From Thiotrichaceae bacterium (lineage in GTDB: Bacteria > Pseudomonadota > Gammaproteobacteria > Eutrophobiales > Eutrophobiaceae), in the NCBI GenBank assembly GCA_012960105.1, contig DUBV01000053.1, forward strand, positions 21,006 through 85,005: DNA of 64,000 nt, read 5' to 3'. The notes under the pieces were generated by a model, which saw nothing but the letters and a program-made list of their open reading frames with translations, had not been told where the DNA came from and did no database searches. Both the position numbers and the translations under genes were made by a program. Below, piece after piece: positions 1 to 8,459 of the stretch. Each line of letters begins with the position of its first letter. Positions within the stretch are counted from its first letter, which is position 1.

Positions 1-435
1 AGCACCATTGATACGTCGTGATGATTCTACAATCAGTGCTTTTCCATAACTCGTATTTATTCCACCATTACCATACAAACTCACGCCAAATGTCATACGG
101 TCATTTAAGGATTTATTGTAACTAAAGTTTGGAACTAAAAATAAATCACGATTGCTTTTATCACTAACAACCTGAGAACATGCCCCAACACCTCGACAGT
201 CTATTTCTGCTTCACGCGGCGTGTTAATAAATCGCATTCCTGCATCCCAACCCGGTTCGACAAAAGCCATTCCTGCTGGATTAGTTGCTGCAGCTAAACC
301 ATCGTGAGGATGAGCTATGGATGCACCGCCCATTGCTATAGACTTGGAACCATAACCGATTGCAAAATAGCCATTTGTTGCCATGCAATTTATGCTATTG
401 AATATTAAAAAGACCAGGGTGATTATTCTTAACAT
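1..435 (-). CDS. FadL/TodX-family outer-membrane hydrocarbon channel, 5' part only
   Basis: Only the first 145 codons are in the window; the gene runs off the left edge. The start ATG is at 433-435. A hydrophobic signal peptide of about 18 residues is followed by the hallmark FadL opening: mature N-terminus TNGYFAIGYG, then SIAMGGASIA and AAATNPAGMAF. In FadL, TodX and XylN this part forms the N-terminal hatch that guides hydrophobic substrates through the outer membrane. In this setting a role in uptake of aromatic hydrocarbons is likely (inference). Family placement rests on the conserved AMGGA and NPAGM motifs; the barrel itself cannot be seen. Confidence 0.8.
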   Translation of the reverse strand, partial: MLRIITLVFLIFNSINCMATNGYFAIGYGSKSIAMGGASIAHPHDGLAAATNPAGMAFVEPGWDAGMRFINTPREAEIDCRGVGACSQVVSDKSNRDLFLVPNFSYNKSLNDRMTFGVSLYGNGGINTSYGKALIVESSRRINGA

Positions 436-464
436 ATGCAATTTTCCAATTTTAATATTTATTA

Positions 465-1664
465 TCACAAATTTAATTTATCAGCGATGAAATCTGCATC
501 CTTATCACCACGACCGGAAAGATTAACCAAAATGGATTCATCAGCGGACATATTTTTTGCTTCTTGCATTGCGTAGGCAACGGCATGAGCACTTTCCAAT
601 GCAGGAATAATCCCTTCTGTCCTGGAAAGCGTCATGAAAGCATCGACACAGGCATCATCATCGACAGAGGTATATTCAACTCTGCCTAAATCTTTTAATA
701 AACAATGTTGCGGGCCTACACCTGGATAATCCAAACCTGACGCGATGGAGTAAACAGGCAATGGGTTACCATCATCATCTTCCAGATTGTAGCACTTGTA
801 TCCATGTAAGCCGCCTTTCTTGCCTTTTGTCATGGTTGCAGCATGCTCTTCAGTATCCAGTCCCTTACCTGCTGGTTCAACTCCTACAATTCTGACAGAG
901 TCATCATCAAGAAATGCGGTAAATAATCCTATCGCATTAGATCCACCACCAATACAAGCAGTGATGACATCCGGTAATTTACCCTGCGCATCCAGAAATT
1001 GTTGTCTGGCTTCTGTGCCGACAATAGTTTGAAAATCACGCACCATCATCGGGAAGGGATGTGGTCCAACGACAGATCCAATAGCATATAAATAATTGAC
1101 CGGATCTTTAACGTATTCCTCAAAAGCACTATCAACTGCATCTTTAAGTGTTTTCGTTCCTCTTGAGACCGAGACAATATCGCAACCAAGAATTTTCATT
1201 TTAGTCACATTGGGATGTTCTTTTTCTATATCAATTTCGCCCATGTGTATTTCACATTTAATATCTACTAGCGCACACGCAGTTGCCAGTGCGACACCGT
1301 GTTGACCGGCACCAGTTTCAGCCAGCACTTTGGTTTTACCCATGTGTTTTGCCAGCAAAGCTTCACCCAGGCAATGATTGATTTTATGTGCGCCTGTATG
1401 ATTTAAATCTTCTCTTTTTAAGAAAATTTTTGCCCCACCCTGTTTTGCAGTTAACCGTTTTGCAAAGAAGATTGGACTAGGTCTGCCTACGTAATGTTTG
1501 TATAAGTCATTTAGTTCATTTTTGAAGGCATCTGTTTGACTGATCTCAAGATAAGCATCCTTGATTTCGTTCATAATGGATGCGAGTTCTGGCGGGATAA
1601 TTTGACCACCGTATTCTCCGAAAAAGCCATTTTCATCCGGCATCTTTCTTTCGTTATATTTCAT
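465..1664 (-). CDS. trpB: Tryptophan synthase beta chain, stand-alone copy
   Basis: A 399-residue PLP enzyme that makes tryptophan from indole and serine. The PLP lysine is in HTGAHKINH, the glutamate region in [10 protein letters not shown], the phosphate-binding loop in [10 protein letters not shown], and the serine-type C-terminal motif is NLSGRGDKD. The start chosen is the ATG at 1662-1664 ([10 protein letters not shown]), because relatives begin this way and it gives a short overlap with the stop of the gene upstream; an in-frame TTG at 1685 would only add residues that do not look conserved. No trpA is nearby, so it may be a secondary copy or may serve indole-type substrates (inference). 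It is the last gene of its strand block before the FadL-like gene. Confidence 0.9.
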   Translation of the reverse strand: MKYNERKMPDENGFFGEYGGQIIPPELASIMNEIKDAYLEISQTDAFKNELNDLYKHYVGRPSPIFFAKRLTAKQGGAKIFLKREDLNHTGAHKINHCLGEALLAKHMGKTKVLAETGAGQHGVALATACALVDIKCEIHMGEIDIEKEHPNVTKMKILGCDIVSVSRGTKTLKDAVDSAFEEYVKDPVNYLYAIGSVVGPHPFPMMVRDFQTIVGTEARQQFLDAQGKLPDVITACIGGGSNAIGLFTAFLDDDSVRIVGVEPAGKGLDTEEHAATMTKGKKGGLHGYKCYNLEDDDGNPLPVYSIASGLDYPGVGPQHCLLKDLGRVEYTSVDDDACVDAFMTLSRTEGIIPALESAHAVAYAMQEAKNMSADESILVNLSGRGDKDADFIADKLNL

Positions 1665-2130
1665 TATTGTTTGTCTCATTATCAAGATTGGAATTTTTTA
1701 AATGTTGATGATACTCATCGATGGACCATTTCGGGTATCCACTGAATTTCTTTCCGGGAATATCCGGTTTGAACCAGGGTACTTGATCATCGAGAAATAT
1801 CTGTTGGTATTCTGGCGGCTTTGGTAATGCTGTATCAATACTTGCTGCGTTTGGCCAAATGCCATCGGGCCATCGATGATCAGTAATATAAAGTGGTGAG
1901 CCACATTTGGAACAAAAGTGTCGTTCACAATCTTTTGCGCTATATGTTTTTATATAATCCTTTCCGTTAATAATTTTTAGATTATCCAGATCACCCTTAA
2001 TATTTACCCCAAAGGGTGCACCATTGGTTTTTCTACAAATACTGCAATAGCAAATCATATAAGGATAATATAGATCTGTTTCCAGTTCATACCGGATTTT
2101 TTGACATTGACAGGAAGCTTTCAACAGCAT
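1654..2130 (-). CDS. GFA-family zinc protein (glutathione-dependent formaldehyde-activating like)
   Basis: A 158-residue member of the GFA/CENP-V fold. Zinc-binding cysteines are visible as CQCQ near residue 8, CYCSICRK near residues 28-35 and CSKCGSPLY near residues 73-81. The family binds structural and catalytic zinc; apart from a few members that act on S-hydroxymethylglutathione, functions are unknown. The gene overlaps the start of trpB by 11 nt, so the two are probably translationally coupled. A second GFA gene is at 23571-23987, also beside aromatic-degradation genes. The exact reaction cannot be read from the sequence. Confidence 0.75.
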   Translation of the reverse strand: MLLKASCQCQKIRYELETDLYYPYMICYCSICRKTNGAPFGVNIKGDLDNLKIINGKDYIKTYSAKDCERHFCSKCGSPLYITDHRWPDGIWPNAASIDTALPKPPEYQQIFLDDQVPWFKPDIPGKKFSGYPKWSIDEYHQHLKNSNLDNETNNNEI

Positions 2131-2151
2131 TGATTAATCTTCTTCCCAGCT

Positions 2152-2601
2152 CTAATTACTGGAAATAACAAGATTGTTAAACCACTTATTTTTATCTTTT
2201 TCATTCACCAGTCTTTGTCTATCAATAGTCCAATATCCATTTATCTTAATTAGAATATATATTTCATATTCATCAGCGCCGGATTTATTTAAAAACTTGT
2301 CGCGAGAGCTGAGGATGTTTGGAACAGATGCTTTATCTCCTTCTATCATAGCTTCATAGACTTTGTAGCCGTTGACTTTAACCTCGGCATATTTATATAT
2401 TTGTTTTTGTTCTACTGACCAATTAAATGCATCAGCCCCACGCGTCATCTCATCAGTTAAATATAAATGTGCTTCAGGAAAATCATAATTTTTTATTGCG
2501 CGAAGATAATGAGCAACAACTTGTTCAGGTGTGTCCGGATAGGAATCCCCTCCACCCATCAGCAATGGAAGGATAATGAGCAACCATAATCTTAATTTCA
2601 T
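2152..2601 (-). CDS. Secreted small NTF2-like protein, function unknown
   Basis: 149 residues. It opens with a signal peptide (MKLRLWLLIILPLLMGGG) followed by DTPEQVVAHYLRAI, a pattern common in secreted DUF4878/NTF2-like domains that begin with a helix and continue into a curved beta sheet. There is no lipobox cysteine, so it is probably periplasmic. It lies 24 nt downstream of the dioxygenase beta gene and 21 nt upstream of the GFA gene, so it is probably co-transcribed with dioxygenase 1. I do not recognise a specific family member; no catalytic motif is visible. Confidence 0.6.
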   Translation of the reverse strand: MKLRLWLLIILPLLMGGGDSYPDTPEQVVAHYLRAIKNYDFPEAHLYLTDEMTRGADAFNWSVEQKQIYKYAEVKVNGYKVYEAMIEGDKASVPNILSSRDKFLNKSGADEYEIYILIKINGYWTIDRQRLVNEKDKNKWFNNLVISSN

Positions 2602-2625
2602 ATCACGTGCACCTACATTATAATG

Positions 2626-3171
2626 TTATAACAAAACCAACATATTGCGACCTTGTACAGAACGCTCTGGATAATCAATATTTCGTTCCAGCAAGGTTAA
2701 TCTTTTAGAAGCATCTCTATGCAAGACGTCTTCCCGTGTATAAAAAAAGTGATCCACCTCGTAAGCGCGCCGGGCTCTTGAGACAAAACAATTACTTCTT
2801 GCATAAATTTTATCTTCGTCGTCAGTATAAAAGGCTTCAATATTTGAAATCATCCGGCAGTATTTCTCAGGTGGGTCGACACGCCAATGTTGTGGGTCAT
2901 AAAACTGATTTACCCGCACACCAAGCTGTTGATAATTATCACAGTACAAATACACCTTATCTTCGTGTTTATATCTTCGTTCTTTTCTACTCCGAAGTTG
3001 AGTCGTTGTAACGACATAACTGATGTCTGGAGATACCATTTCTTCATGCCACTCACGCAATTTTTCCGTGTCGAGTAATCTGGCTTCACGATGCAAAAAA
3101 CGTTCGACTTCCTTGAGAACATCATCACAAACATATGCTTCGTAATTTTTTTTGTCTTGTTCACTCCCCAT
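2626..3171 (-). CDS. Ring-hydroxylating dioxygenase 1, beta subunit
   Basis: 181 residues, the usual length for the small structural subunit (NTF2-like cone) of Rieske dioxygenases such as NahAd, BphA2 and BenB. Recognisable features are VERFLHREARLLDTEKLREWHEEMVSP near the N-terminus, the core YYDN/YCDN-type region and a C-terminal ERNIDYPERSVQGRNMLVLL tail; these tails normally end in a hydrophobic strand. The subunit holds the alpha3beta3 hexamer together and has no cofactor. It follows its alpha partner by 48 nt. The substrate cannot be derived from it. Confidence 0.88.
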   Translation of the reverse strand: MGSEQDKKNYEAYVCDDVLKEVERFLHREARLLDTEKLREWHEEMVSPDISYVVTTTQLRSRKERRYKHEDKVYLYCDNYQQLGVRVNQFYDPQHWRVDPPEKYCRMISNIEAFYTDDEDKIYARSNCFVSRARRAYEVDHFFYTREDVLHRDASKRLTLLERNIDYPERSVQGRNMLVLL

Positions 3172-3219
3172 TATTTTTTGTTCCTTTACTATTTATATTA
3201 AAGCTTGATAAATAATACG

Positions 3220-4572
3220 TTATTTATTACCAGTGAGATCAGTGATCCAGTTACTACTACGATCATTCACTTCCTGCCAACTATCGGAATTAATCAAGTC
3301 GTTATAAAAACGATAATAACCACGGTAAGATGTTTCACCAATAGCCGACTCACCGATCACACCCGGGTAATCCGGATCCTGATAATCACCACCGAGACCC
3401 ATTTGTGAATTTAGTTTAAGTTTGCGTGTTACTGTGCCTGATGCCATATGGGTTTCCGATTCCATATTGTCATTGTCTTCAGATTCCCAGTAACCTGCTA
3501 TGCCAAATGTTCGTTGCACAGATTTTGATATTTTATCTTTTAATTCCGCAGGCATGTCTTTTTCAACCATAGCCCAGGTAAAGACCTCTGTTTTTGTCGG
3601 GCTATGAGGTTGCCAAACCTTGAATACTGCAGAGCCGGTAAGAAAACTATTGTTAGGAAATATCGTCCCATTTAAATGAGACTTATATAGACGGCCTCTT
3701 TTTTCTCCCAGTTTTTTCTCTATTTCAGCATGTTTAGCCATTCCCCATGCCATCATTTCTTCAATCATCTCGGCACCATGAACACCGGCATATGCATCAA
3801 ATAAGACACCAAGGCCGTGTCCATTTTTAGTCGTGATCTGAAGCCCCGCCCCTTCGGGTGGTAATTGAGTATTCCCAGCCAATGGCGCAAAGACTGATTG
3901 TCCCGATCTCAATGCTGATGTGTGCGTCCAACCGACATGATAAGCATCACCGACAAAATTCTCAGAAGGGACTTTCCAGTTTGCATGAATAAAACAACGA
4001 GCTGGAGGACCAATCAATTCCATGCCGCCACTTTCCTCCATCCAGATATCTAAATACCATGCGAAATCTCCAAGATACTTTTTAAAATCCGGGGCATCAG
4101 CATCAAGGCAGCCATAAACGAAGCCATGATAACTTTCGATACAGGGTACTTCGTAGAGACCGTGACTACATTTATCCAGACGATTTTTATAAACAGCTTC
4201 TTCAAATGGCACAGATTGAAGCGAGCCGTCCGCACCATAACTCCAGCCATGATAATTACAGACAAAGCCGCGGGTATTCCCTGCTTCTGTCGCGCAGATG
4301 CGTGCGCCACGATGTCGACAAACATTAAGGAATGCTTTGATTGAATTATCTTTCTGACGAACGACGATCACTTCATCAAGACCCATTCGTGTTGTAACGT
4401 AATCACCGTAATCAGGAATAGCGCATTCGTGTGTTAAAAAAAGCCAACAACGCCCAAATACTCTCTCCATCTCCGACTCAAATATTTCCTTATCGTTATG
4501 TATAAGGTGGCTTTGATATCCTTTTTTGATATCTATAATTTCATTCTCCTTGCTGGTTTGATTATCCTCCAT
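3220..4572 (-). CDS. Ring-hydroxylating dioxygenase 1, alpha subunit (biphenyl/naphthalene dioxygenase type)
   Basis: 450 residues. The N-terminal Rieske domain has C85, H87, C105 and H108 (CRHRG...CNYHGW). The catalytic domain has the bridging aspartate D209 and iron ligands H212 and H217 in ENFVGDAYHVGWTH, a sequence almost identical to the naphthalene/biphenyl dioxygenase motif. It should insert both atoms of O2 into an aromatic ring to give a cis-dihydrodiol. The divergent neighbour at 4966 is a BphB-like dihydrodiol dehydrogenase, which fits the next step. No ferredoxin or reductase gene is adjacent, so electron transfer partners must be shared or distant. A palindrome at 4629-4657 lies about 57 nt upstream and may control it. 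Confidence 0.92.
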   Translation of the reverse strand: MEDNQTSKENEIIDIKKGYQSHLIHNDKEIFESEMERVFGRCWLFLTHECAIPDYGDYVTTRMGLDEVIVVRQKDNSIKAFLNVCRHRGARICATEAGNTRGFVCNYHGWSYGADGSLQSVPFEEAVYKNRLDKCSHGLYEVPCIESYHGFVYGCLDADAPDFKKYLGDFAWYLDIWMEESGGMELIGPPARCFIHANWKVPSENFVGDAYHVGWTHTSALRSGQSVFAPLAGNTQLPPEGAGLQITTKNGHGLGVLFDAYAGVHGAEMIEEMMAWGMAKHAEIEKKLGEKRGRLYKSHLNGTIFPNNSFLTGSAVFKVWQPHSPTKTEVFTWAMVEKDMPAELKDKISKSVQRTFGIAGYWESEDNDNMESETHMASGTVTRKLKLNSQMGLGGDYQDPDYPGVIGESAIGETSYRGYYRFYNDLINSDSWQEVNDRSSNWITDLTGNK

Positions 4573-4628
4573 TCCTAATCCTCTGTAGTATTCTGTATTT
4601 AATCGGATAGCCTTATTACCAATGAGTT

Positions 4629-4657
4629 TACATTAATTTTTGCGCAAAATTAATGTA
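4629..4657. promoter_or_regulatory. Operator-like palindrome upstream of dioxygenase 1
   Basis: A near-perfect 29-bp inverted repeat centred on TTGCGCAA: the left arm TACATTAATTTT matches the right arm AAAATTAATGTA with a single extra T. It lies 57 nt upstream of the dioxygenase alpha start. The size and symmetry suggest a site for a dimeric repressor or activator (inference). No regulator gene is adjacent. Confidence 0.45.
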
Positions 4658-4707
4658 TTTAAGATGTTACTTCTATATGATATTGAGCATTATGAAACAA
4701 TATTCGT

Positions 4708-4926
4708 GATGTTATTTCATTGCTGTCCCGTTAACATAACAGTTGATTTCTTAAACAATTGTTATTCAAAGTAAAGCAAAGATGTTAAGGACAATAAACA
4801 TAACATCACAACGTCATACCCGCGCAGGCGGGTATCCAGTAAGTCATTGATTAGCATGATGGCATAATCTACTGGGTTCCCGCCTGCGCGGGAACGACGG
4901 GTTAACGGGACAGCAGTGATGTTATT
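4708..4926. repeat. MITE/REP-like palindromic element between dioxygenase 1 and the dihydrodiol dehydrogenase
   Basis: Nested symmetry fills most of the 393-bp gap 4573-4965. The outer arms are a perfect 15-bp inverted repeat, TGCTGTCCCGTTAAC at 4721-4735 and its complement at 4901-4915. Outside them a 9-bp direct repeat, GATGTTATT, occurs at 4708-4716 and 4918-4926, as a target duplication would. Inside lies a REP-like pair of arms at 4811-4840 and 4871-4899, each with a GC-rich core (CCGCGCAGGCGG). It has no coding capacity. A related design recurs at 30352-30494. Confidence 0.65.
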
Positions 4927-4965
4927 TATATATTAATTTCAATGAGTTAAACAGAGGGCATATTA

Positions 4966-5763
4966 ATGGGCTGGTTAAAGGATCAAGTGGTTTTAATCAC
5001 AGGTGGTGCTTCAGGTATTGGTTTGGCAGTCGTTGAACGTTTCGTAGCTGAAGGGGCAAAGGTCGGCGTTATGGACAGGACGGCAGATGCCGTTAAATCC
5101 ATTGAAAAAAAACTGGGCGACAAGGTTGTTGGTGTTAGCGGAGATGTGAGATCACTGGCAGATAATGAAGCTGCCGTTAAAAAAACGGTAGAGGCATTTG
5201 GAAAACTTGATGTCTTTATTGGTAACGCGGGTATATGGGATTATATGGTGCCATTGATGGAGCAAGAACATGACAACCTTGAGTCCATTTGTGATGAAAT
5301 ATTTTCCATCAATGTTAAAGGCTGTTTATTGGGTGCGCGTGCAGCCATGGATGAACTCAAAAAAACCAATGGCAGTTTGATCTTTACTGTGTCGAGTTCT
5401 GGATTCTATACAGGCGGCGGCGGCCCCATCTATGTCGCATCAAAACATGCGGTGGTCGGTATGATTAAACAGTTGGCATACGAAATGGCACCTGATGTTC
5501 GGGTCAATGGTGTTGCACCCGGCGGCACTATAACGAACCTTGGCGGAAGCGCTTCGGCTGGTCATGGAGACTCAAAGTTATCGGATATTCCGGATGTTGA
5601 TAAGCTCATTGAAGGTATGACACCAATGGGATTTGCCTCTGTACCTGAAGACCATACCGGGCTTTATACTCTATTGGCATCAAGAGAGAACTCAAGATAT
5701 CTGACCGGGACTATTATTAATAGTGATGGAGGAATTGGTTTTGGTAAGCGCCCTGGGCAATAA
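4966..5763 (+). CDS. cis-Dihydrodiol dehydrogenase (BphB/NahB-like SDR)
   Basis: 265 residues, a classical short-chain dehydrogenase. The NAD site is TGGASGIG at 12-19 with D37 selecting NAD, the NAG motif is NAGIWDY at 87-93, and the catalytic set is S143/S144, Y156 and K160. NAGIWDY and the GGGGPIYVASKHAVVGM stretch are typical of biphenyl/toluene/naphthalene dihydrodiol dehydrogenases. It should rearomatise the cis-dihydrodiol from a ring dioxygenase to a catechol with formation of NADH. It is divergent from dioxygenase 1 and followed after 29 nt by a sulfotransferase gene. Confidence 0.88.
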   Translation: MGWLKDQVVLITGGASGIGLAVVERFVAEGAKVGVMDRTADAVKSIEKKLGDKVVGVSGDVRSLADNEAAVKKTVEAFGKLDVFIGNAGIWDYMVPLMEQEHDNLESICDEIFSINVKGCLLGARAAMDELKKTNGSLIFTVSSSGFYTGGGGPIYVASKHAVVGMIKQLAYEMAPDVRVNGVAPGGTITNLGGSASAGHGDSKLSDIPDVDKLIEGMTPMGFASVPEDHTGLYTLLASRENSRYLTGTIINSDGGIGFGKRPGQ

Positions 5764-5792
5764 CCAGACTGTAGTTAGTTAGACTTCCAGTT

Positions 5793-6419
5793 ATGCCATT
5801 ATCAATTATTGGTGCCGGTTTTGGTCGTACTGGTACCCTTTCGTTAAAACATGCCCTGGAACAGTTGGGATATGCCCCTTGTTATCATATGCATGAAGTA
5901 TCAAAGAAACCTGAGCACATAGCGCTATGGCAAGCATTAACAAATGGTGAAAAAATAAATTGGGATAAGCTGTTCGATACATATCAAGCCGCTGTCGATT
6001 GGCCAGTCGCATCTTTCTGGCAACAACTAGCAAAGAATTATCCGCAAGCGAAAATCATACTGACAATCAGAGATGTGGATGAATGGTATGAAAGCATACA
6101 CAACACAATTTATTATGTCCTCTCGCAGCCCGTTAGCAAAGATAATCCAATAAAACGAGAACAGGGACTTATGACCAGACAGTTAATTCTTGAAAATACG
6201 TTTCATGGAAACCTAGGTAATAAGGAAAAGGCGATTCAAATATATGAACAGCATAATGAGAAAGTAAGACAAACGATTCCAGCAGATAGACTCCTGGTTT
6301 ACAATGTCACAGAAGGATGGGAGCCATTATGTCACTTCCTTGACTGTTCTATGCCTGATAAAGCATTCCCAAACACCAACAGTACCGCAGATTTCAAAAA
6401 CAATTTAAAAACAAAATAA
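5793..6419 (+). CDS. Sulfotransferase-family protein
   Basis: 208 residues. The P-loop-like opening IIGAGFGRTGTLSLKHALEQLG binds the 5'-phosphosulfate of PAPS in this family, and IILTIRDVDEWYESI is the 3'-phosphate binding region. The closest type is the Sulfotransfer_4 group found in many bacteria. It follows the dihydrodiol dehydrogenase after 29 nt and is probably co-transcribed. Sulfation of a phenolic or alcohol intermediate is conceivable, but the substrate is not evident from the sequence. Confidence 0.72.
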   Translation: MPLSIIGAGFGRTGTLSLKHALEQLGYAPCYHMHEVSKKPEHIALWQALTNGEKINWDKLFDTYQAAVDWPVASFWQQLAKNYPQAKIILTIRDVDEWYESIHNTIYYVLSQPVSKDNPIKREQGLMTRQLILENTFHGNLGNKEKAIQIYEQHNEKVRQTIPADRLLVYNVTEGWEPLCHFLDCSMPDKAFPNTNSTADFKNNLKTK

Positions 6420-6453
6420 ACGATAAACAAAAGACCGTTATTATTTATGACTC

Positions 6454-6840
6454 TTATTGATTATCAACCATAATCATTTTATGAATGAGGCCTTGAATAT
6501 CGGTATTAATCTTATTATCAAGTAAGACAGCTACTCGATTAATCGTCGCGACAACAGAAGAATTCATGCTATGTGCGTAGTAGGCATCAAGTGGATAGAC
6601 GACTGATTTATCTTCAGGCGCGCGATGATAACTTAATTGGCTGATCCCGAAAATGCCTAGTCCTGCGGCCTCAGCATGCGCCATTAAACGGCTTGCTCTA
6701 TCCTCTGTAATACTACCAATAAACTCGATCATTAAAGGCGGTGTAACGGCGCCCTTGCCCGGGACAGACTCACGCCAACGAACAGCACCCAACACACCGT
6801 CTACCGTTAATAAACTATTAAATAAAACAGGAACAGCCAT
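6454..6840 (-). CDS. Conserved-looking protein of unknown function
   Basis: 128 residues. I do not recognise the family. It begins MAVPVLFNSLLTVDGVLGAVRW, has no signal peptide or strong membrane segment, and looks like a compact cytosolic alpha/beta protein, with a segment (GVLGAVRWRESVPGKG, MAHAEAAGLGIFGISQLSYH) of roadblock/profilin-like flavour. It is the last gene of the 16-kb minus-strand array, 57 nt behind the aldehyde dehydrogenase, and ends facing the sulfotransferase gene. A role linked to that array is plausible but unproven. Confidence 0.5.
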   Translation of the reverse strand: MAVPVLFNSLLTVDGVLGAVRWRESVPGKGAVTPPLMIEFIGSITEDRASRLMAHAEAAGLGIFGISQLSYHRAPEDKSVVYPLDAYYAHSMNSSVVATINRVAVLLDNKINTDIQGLIHKMIMVDNQ

Positions 6841-6897
6841 ATTGTTTCCCCTCGTCTACGATGATATTTATTTTAAAATTAGATAGGCACTTGATCA

Positions 6898-8391
6898 TCA
6901 TTGATCATACATACCCATAGCGCCTTCTTGCAGGTTAATTACTACAGATTTAGTTATCGTATAATGATTAAGTACATCAAAACAAAACTCCCTGCCGAAA
7001 CCACTTTGCTTATATCCACCTAAAGGCATTGCTGATTTAAGATTGTAGTAACGGTTAATCCAAACCGTTCCTGTTTGCATAGATCGAGATATTTTATGTG
7101 CTCGTGCCAAATTGGTCGTCCAGACACCACCCGCCAGACCATAATTACTTTCATTGGCAAGACGCATAACATCATCATCCTCTTTCCACGGTATGACGCA
7201 GGTAACCGGGCCAAATATTTCTTCCTGAGCAATACGCATATCGTTGGTAACGTTGGTGAAGATAGTAGGTTGAATAAAATTTCCGTCATCCAGTCCCACG
7301 CCTGAGGCTCGTTGACCACCTGTCAAGATACTTGCACCTTCCTCTGCTCCAAGCTCAAGATAACTACAGACTTTATCTCTTTGCATCACAGAAGCCTGCG
7401 GCCCCATTTGGGTTGCAATATCAGAGGGGTCACCTAGTCGAATATTTTCCAGAGCAGTTTTAAATTTTTCAAGAAACTCATCTTGAATAGTTTCATGTAA
7501 AAACAACCTTGAACCCGCTAAACATACTTCACCTTTATTTAACACGGTGGACATGGTTGCACCCTCAACTGCAGCATCAATATCAGCATCATCACAAACG
7601 ATTTGTGCTGATTTACCACCCAGCTCCAGAGTTTGCGGGATAATGTTTTTGGATGCGTATTGCATTACTTTCTGTGCCGTAGGAATGGATCCAGTAAAGG
7701 CAACCTTTCGAACATCTGGATGAGTAATTAATGTTTCACCGACATCAGGACCATAACCGCTAATGATATTAACCACTCCAGGGGGAATAATGTCAGACAT
7801 CTCACGGAAGAACTCCATCACCGATAGACAAACCGTCTCTGCCGGTTTCATCACGATGGTATTACCTGCCGCTAATGCCGGTGCTATTTTGCACGCCATC
7901 ATGATCATCGGCACATTCCAGGGAATTATTTGTGCACAAACACCAATCGGCTCTCTATGCACCAGGCCAATCGCATCTGGATAATCAAATGATTGGCCGT
8001 GTAAATGAAATGCAGCACCAGCAAATAATTCAAATTGATTGATCGCCTGGGGAATATCGAAATGTAAAGATTCACGTAAAGGTTTTCCATTATTCAGTGT
8101 TTCCAACATGGCATAATCATTTAACCTTACCTTCAGTCGGCGTGCTATCTCAAAAAGTATCTCCTGTCGTTGATTAGGAGATGATTGCGACCATTCAGGA
8201 AAGGCATTAGAGGCAGCGTCTACAGCCGCATTAACGTCTTTAGAATTTCCTGCGGCAATCTGTGAGAGTTTTTCTCCATTGAATGGGTTTAATAGATCGA
8301 TTGTTTTACCGCTGTCTCCTGCTACCCATGCACCATTGATAAGATGGCCGTATTCTTTTTGATGTAGAGCACCATTAGGATTATTTGACAT
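6898..8391 (-). CDS. NAD(P)-dependent aldehyde dehydrogenase
   Basis: 497 residues, full length for the ALDH superfamily. Visible catalytic residues are N158 in PWNVP, E256 in LELGGKS and the nucleophile C290 in KGEVCLAGSR; the phosphate-binding FTGS is at 232-235. It oxidises an aldehyde to the carboxylic acid. In this array the natural candidates are benzaldehyde/tolualdehydes from XylM action, salicylaldehyde from the nahE-like aldolase, or propanal from methylcatechol cleavage; the sequence alone does not decide. It lies 68 nt after the pdxA-like gene. Confidence 0.88.
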   Translation of the reverse strand: MSNNPNGALHQKEYGHLINGAWVAGDSGKTIDLLNPFNGEKLSQIAAGNSKDVNAAVDAASNAFPEWSQSSPNQRQEILFEIARRLKVRLNDYAMLETLNNGKPLRESLHFDIPQAINQFELFAGAAFHLHGQSFDYPDAIGLVHREPIGVCAQIIPWNVPMIMMACKIAPALAAGNTIVMKPAETVCLSVMEFFREMSDIIPPGVVNIISGYGPDVGETLITHPDVRKVAFTGSIPTAQKVMQYASKNIIPQTLELGGKSAQIVCDDADIDAAVEGATMSTVLNKGEVCLAGSRLFLHETIQDEFLEKFKTALENIRLGDPSDIATQMGPQASVMQRDKVCSYLELGAEEGASILTGGQRASGVGLDDGNFIQPTIFTNVTNDMRIAQEEIFGPVTCVIPWKEDDDVMRLANESNYGLAGGVWTTNLARAHKISRSMQTGTVWINRYYNLKSAMPLGGYKQSGFGREFCFDVLNHYTITKSVVINLQEGAMGMYDQ

Positions 8392-8459
8392 AATATTACC
8401 TTGTTAAATATAAATTAGTTAAAAGAGATTTCTATATATTCACTATTAAATAACAATTA

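Noticed and set aside
4872..4888. Sigma-54-like match TGGGTT-N5-CTGCG before the SDR gene
   Set aside because: It lies wholly inside the REP arm, whose GC-rich hairpin produces GG and GC at this spacing by chance.
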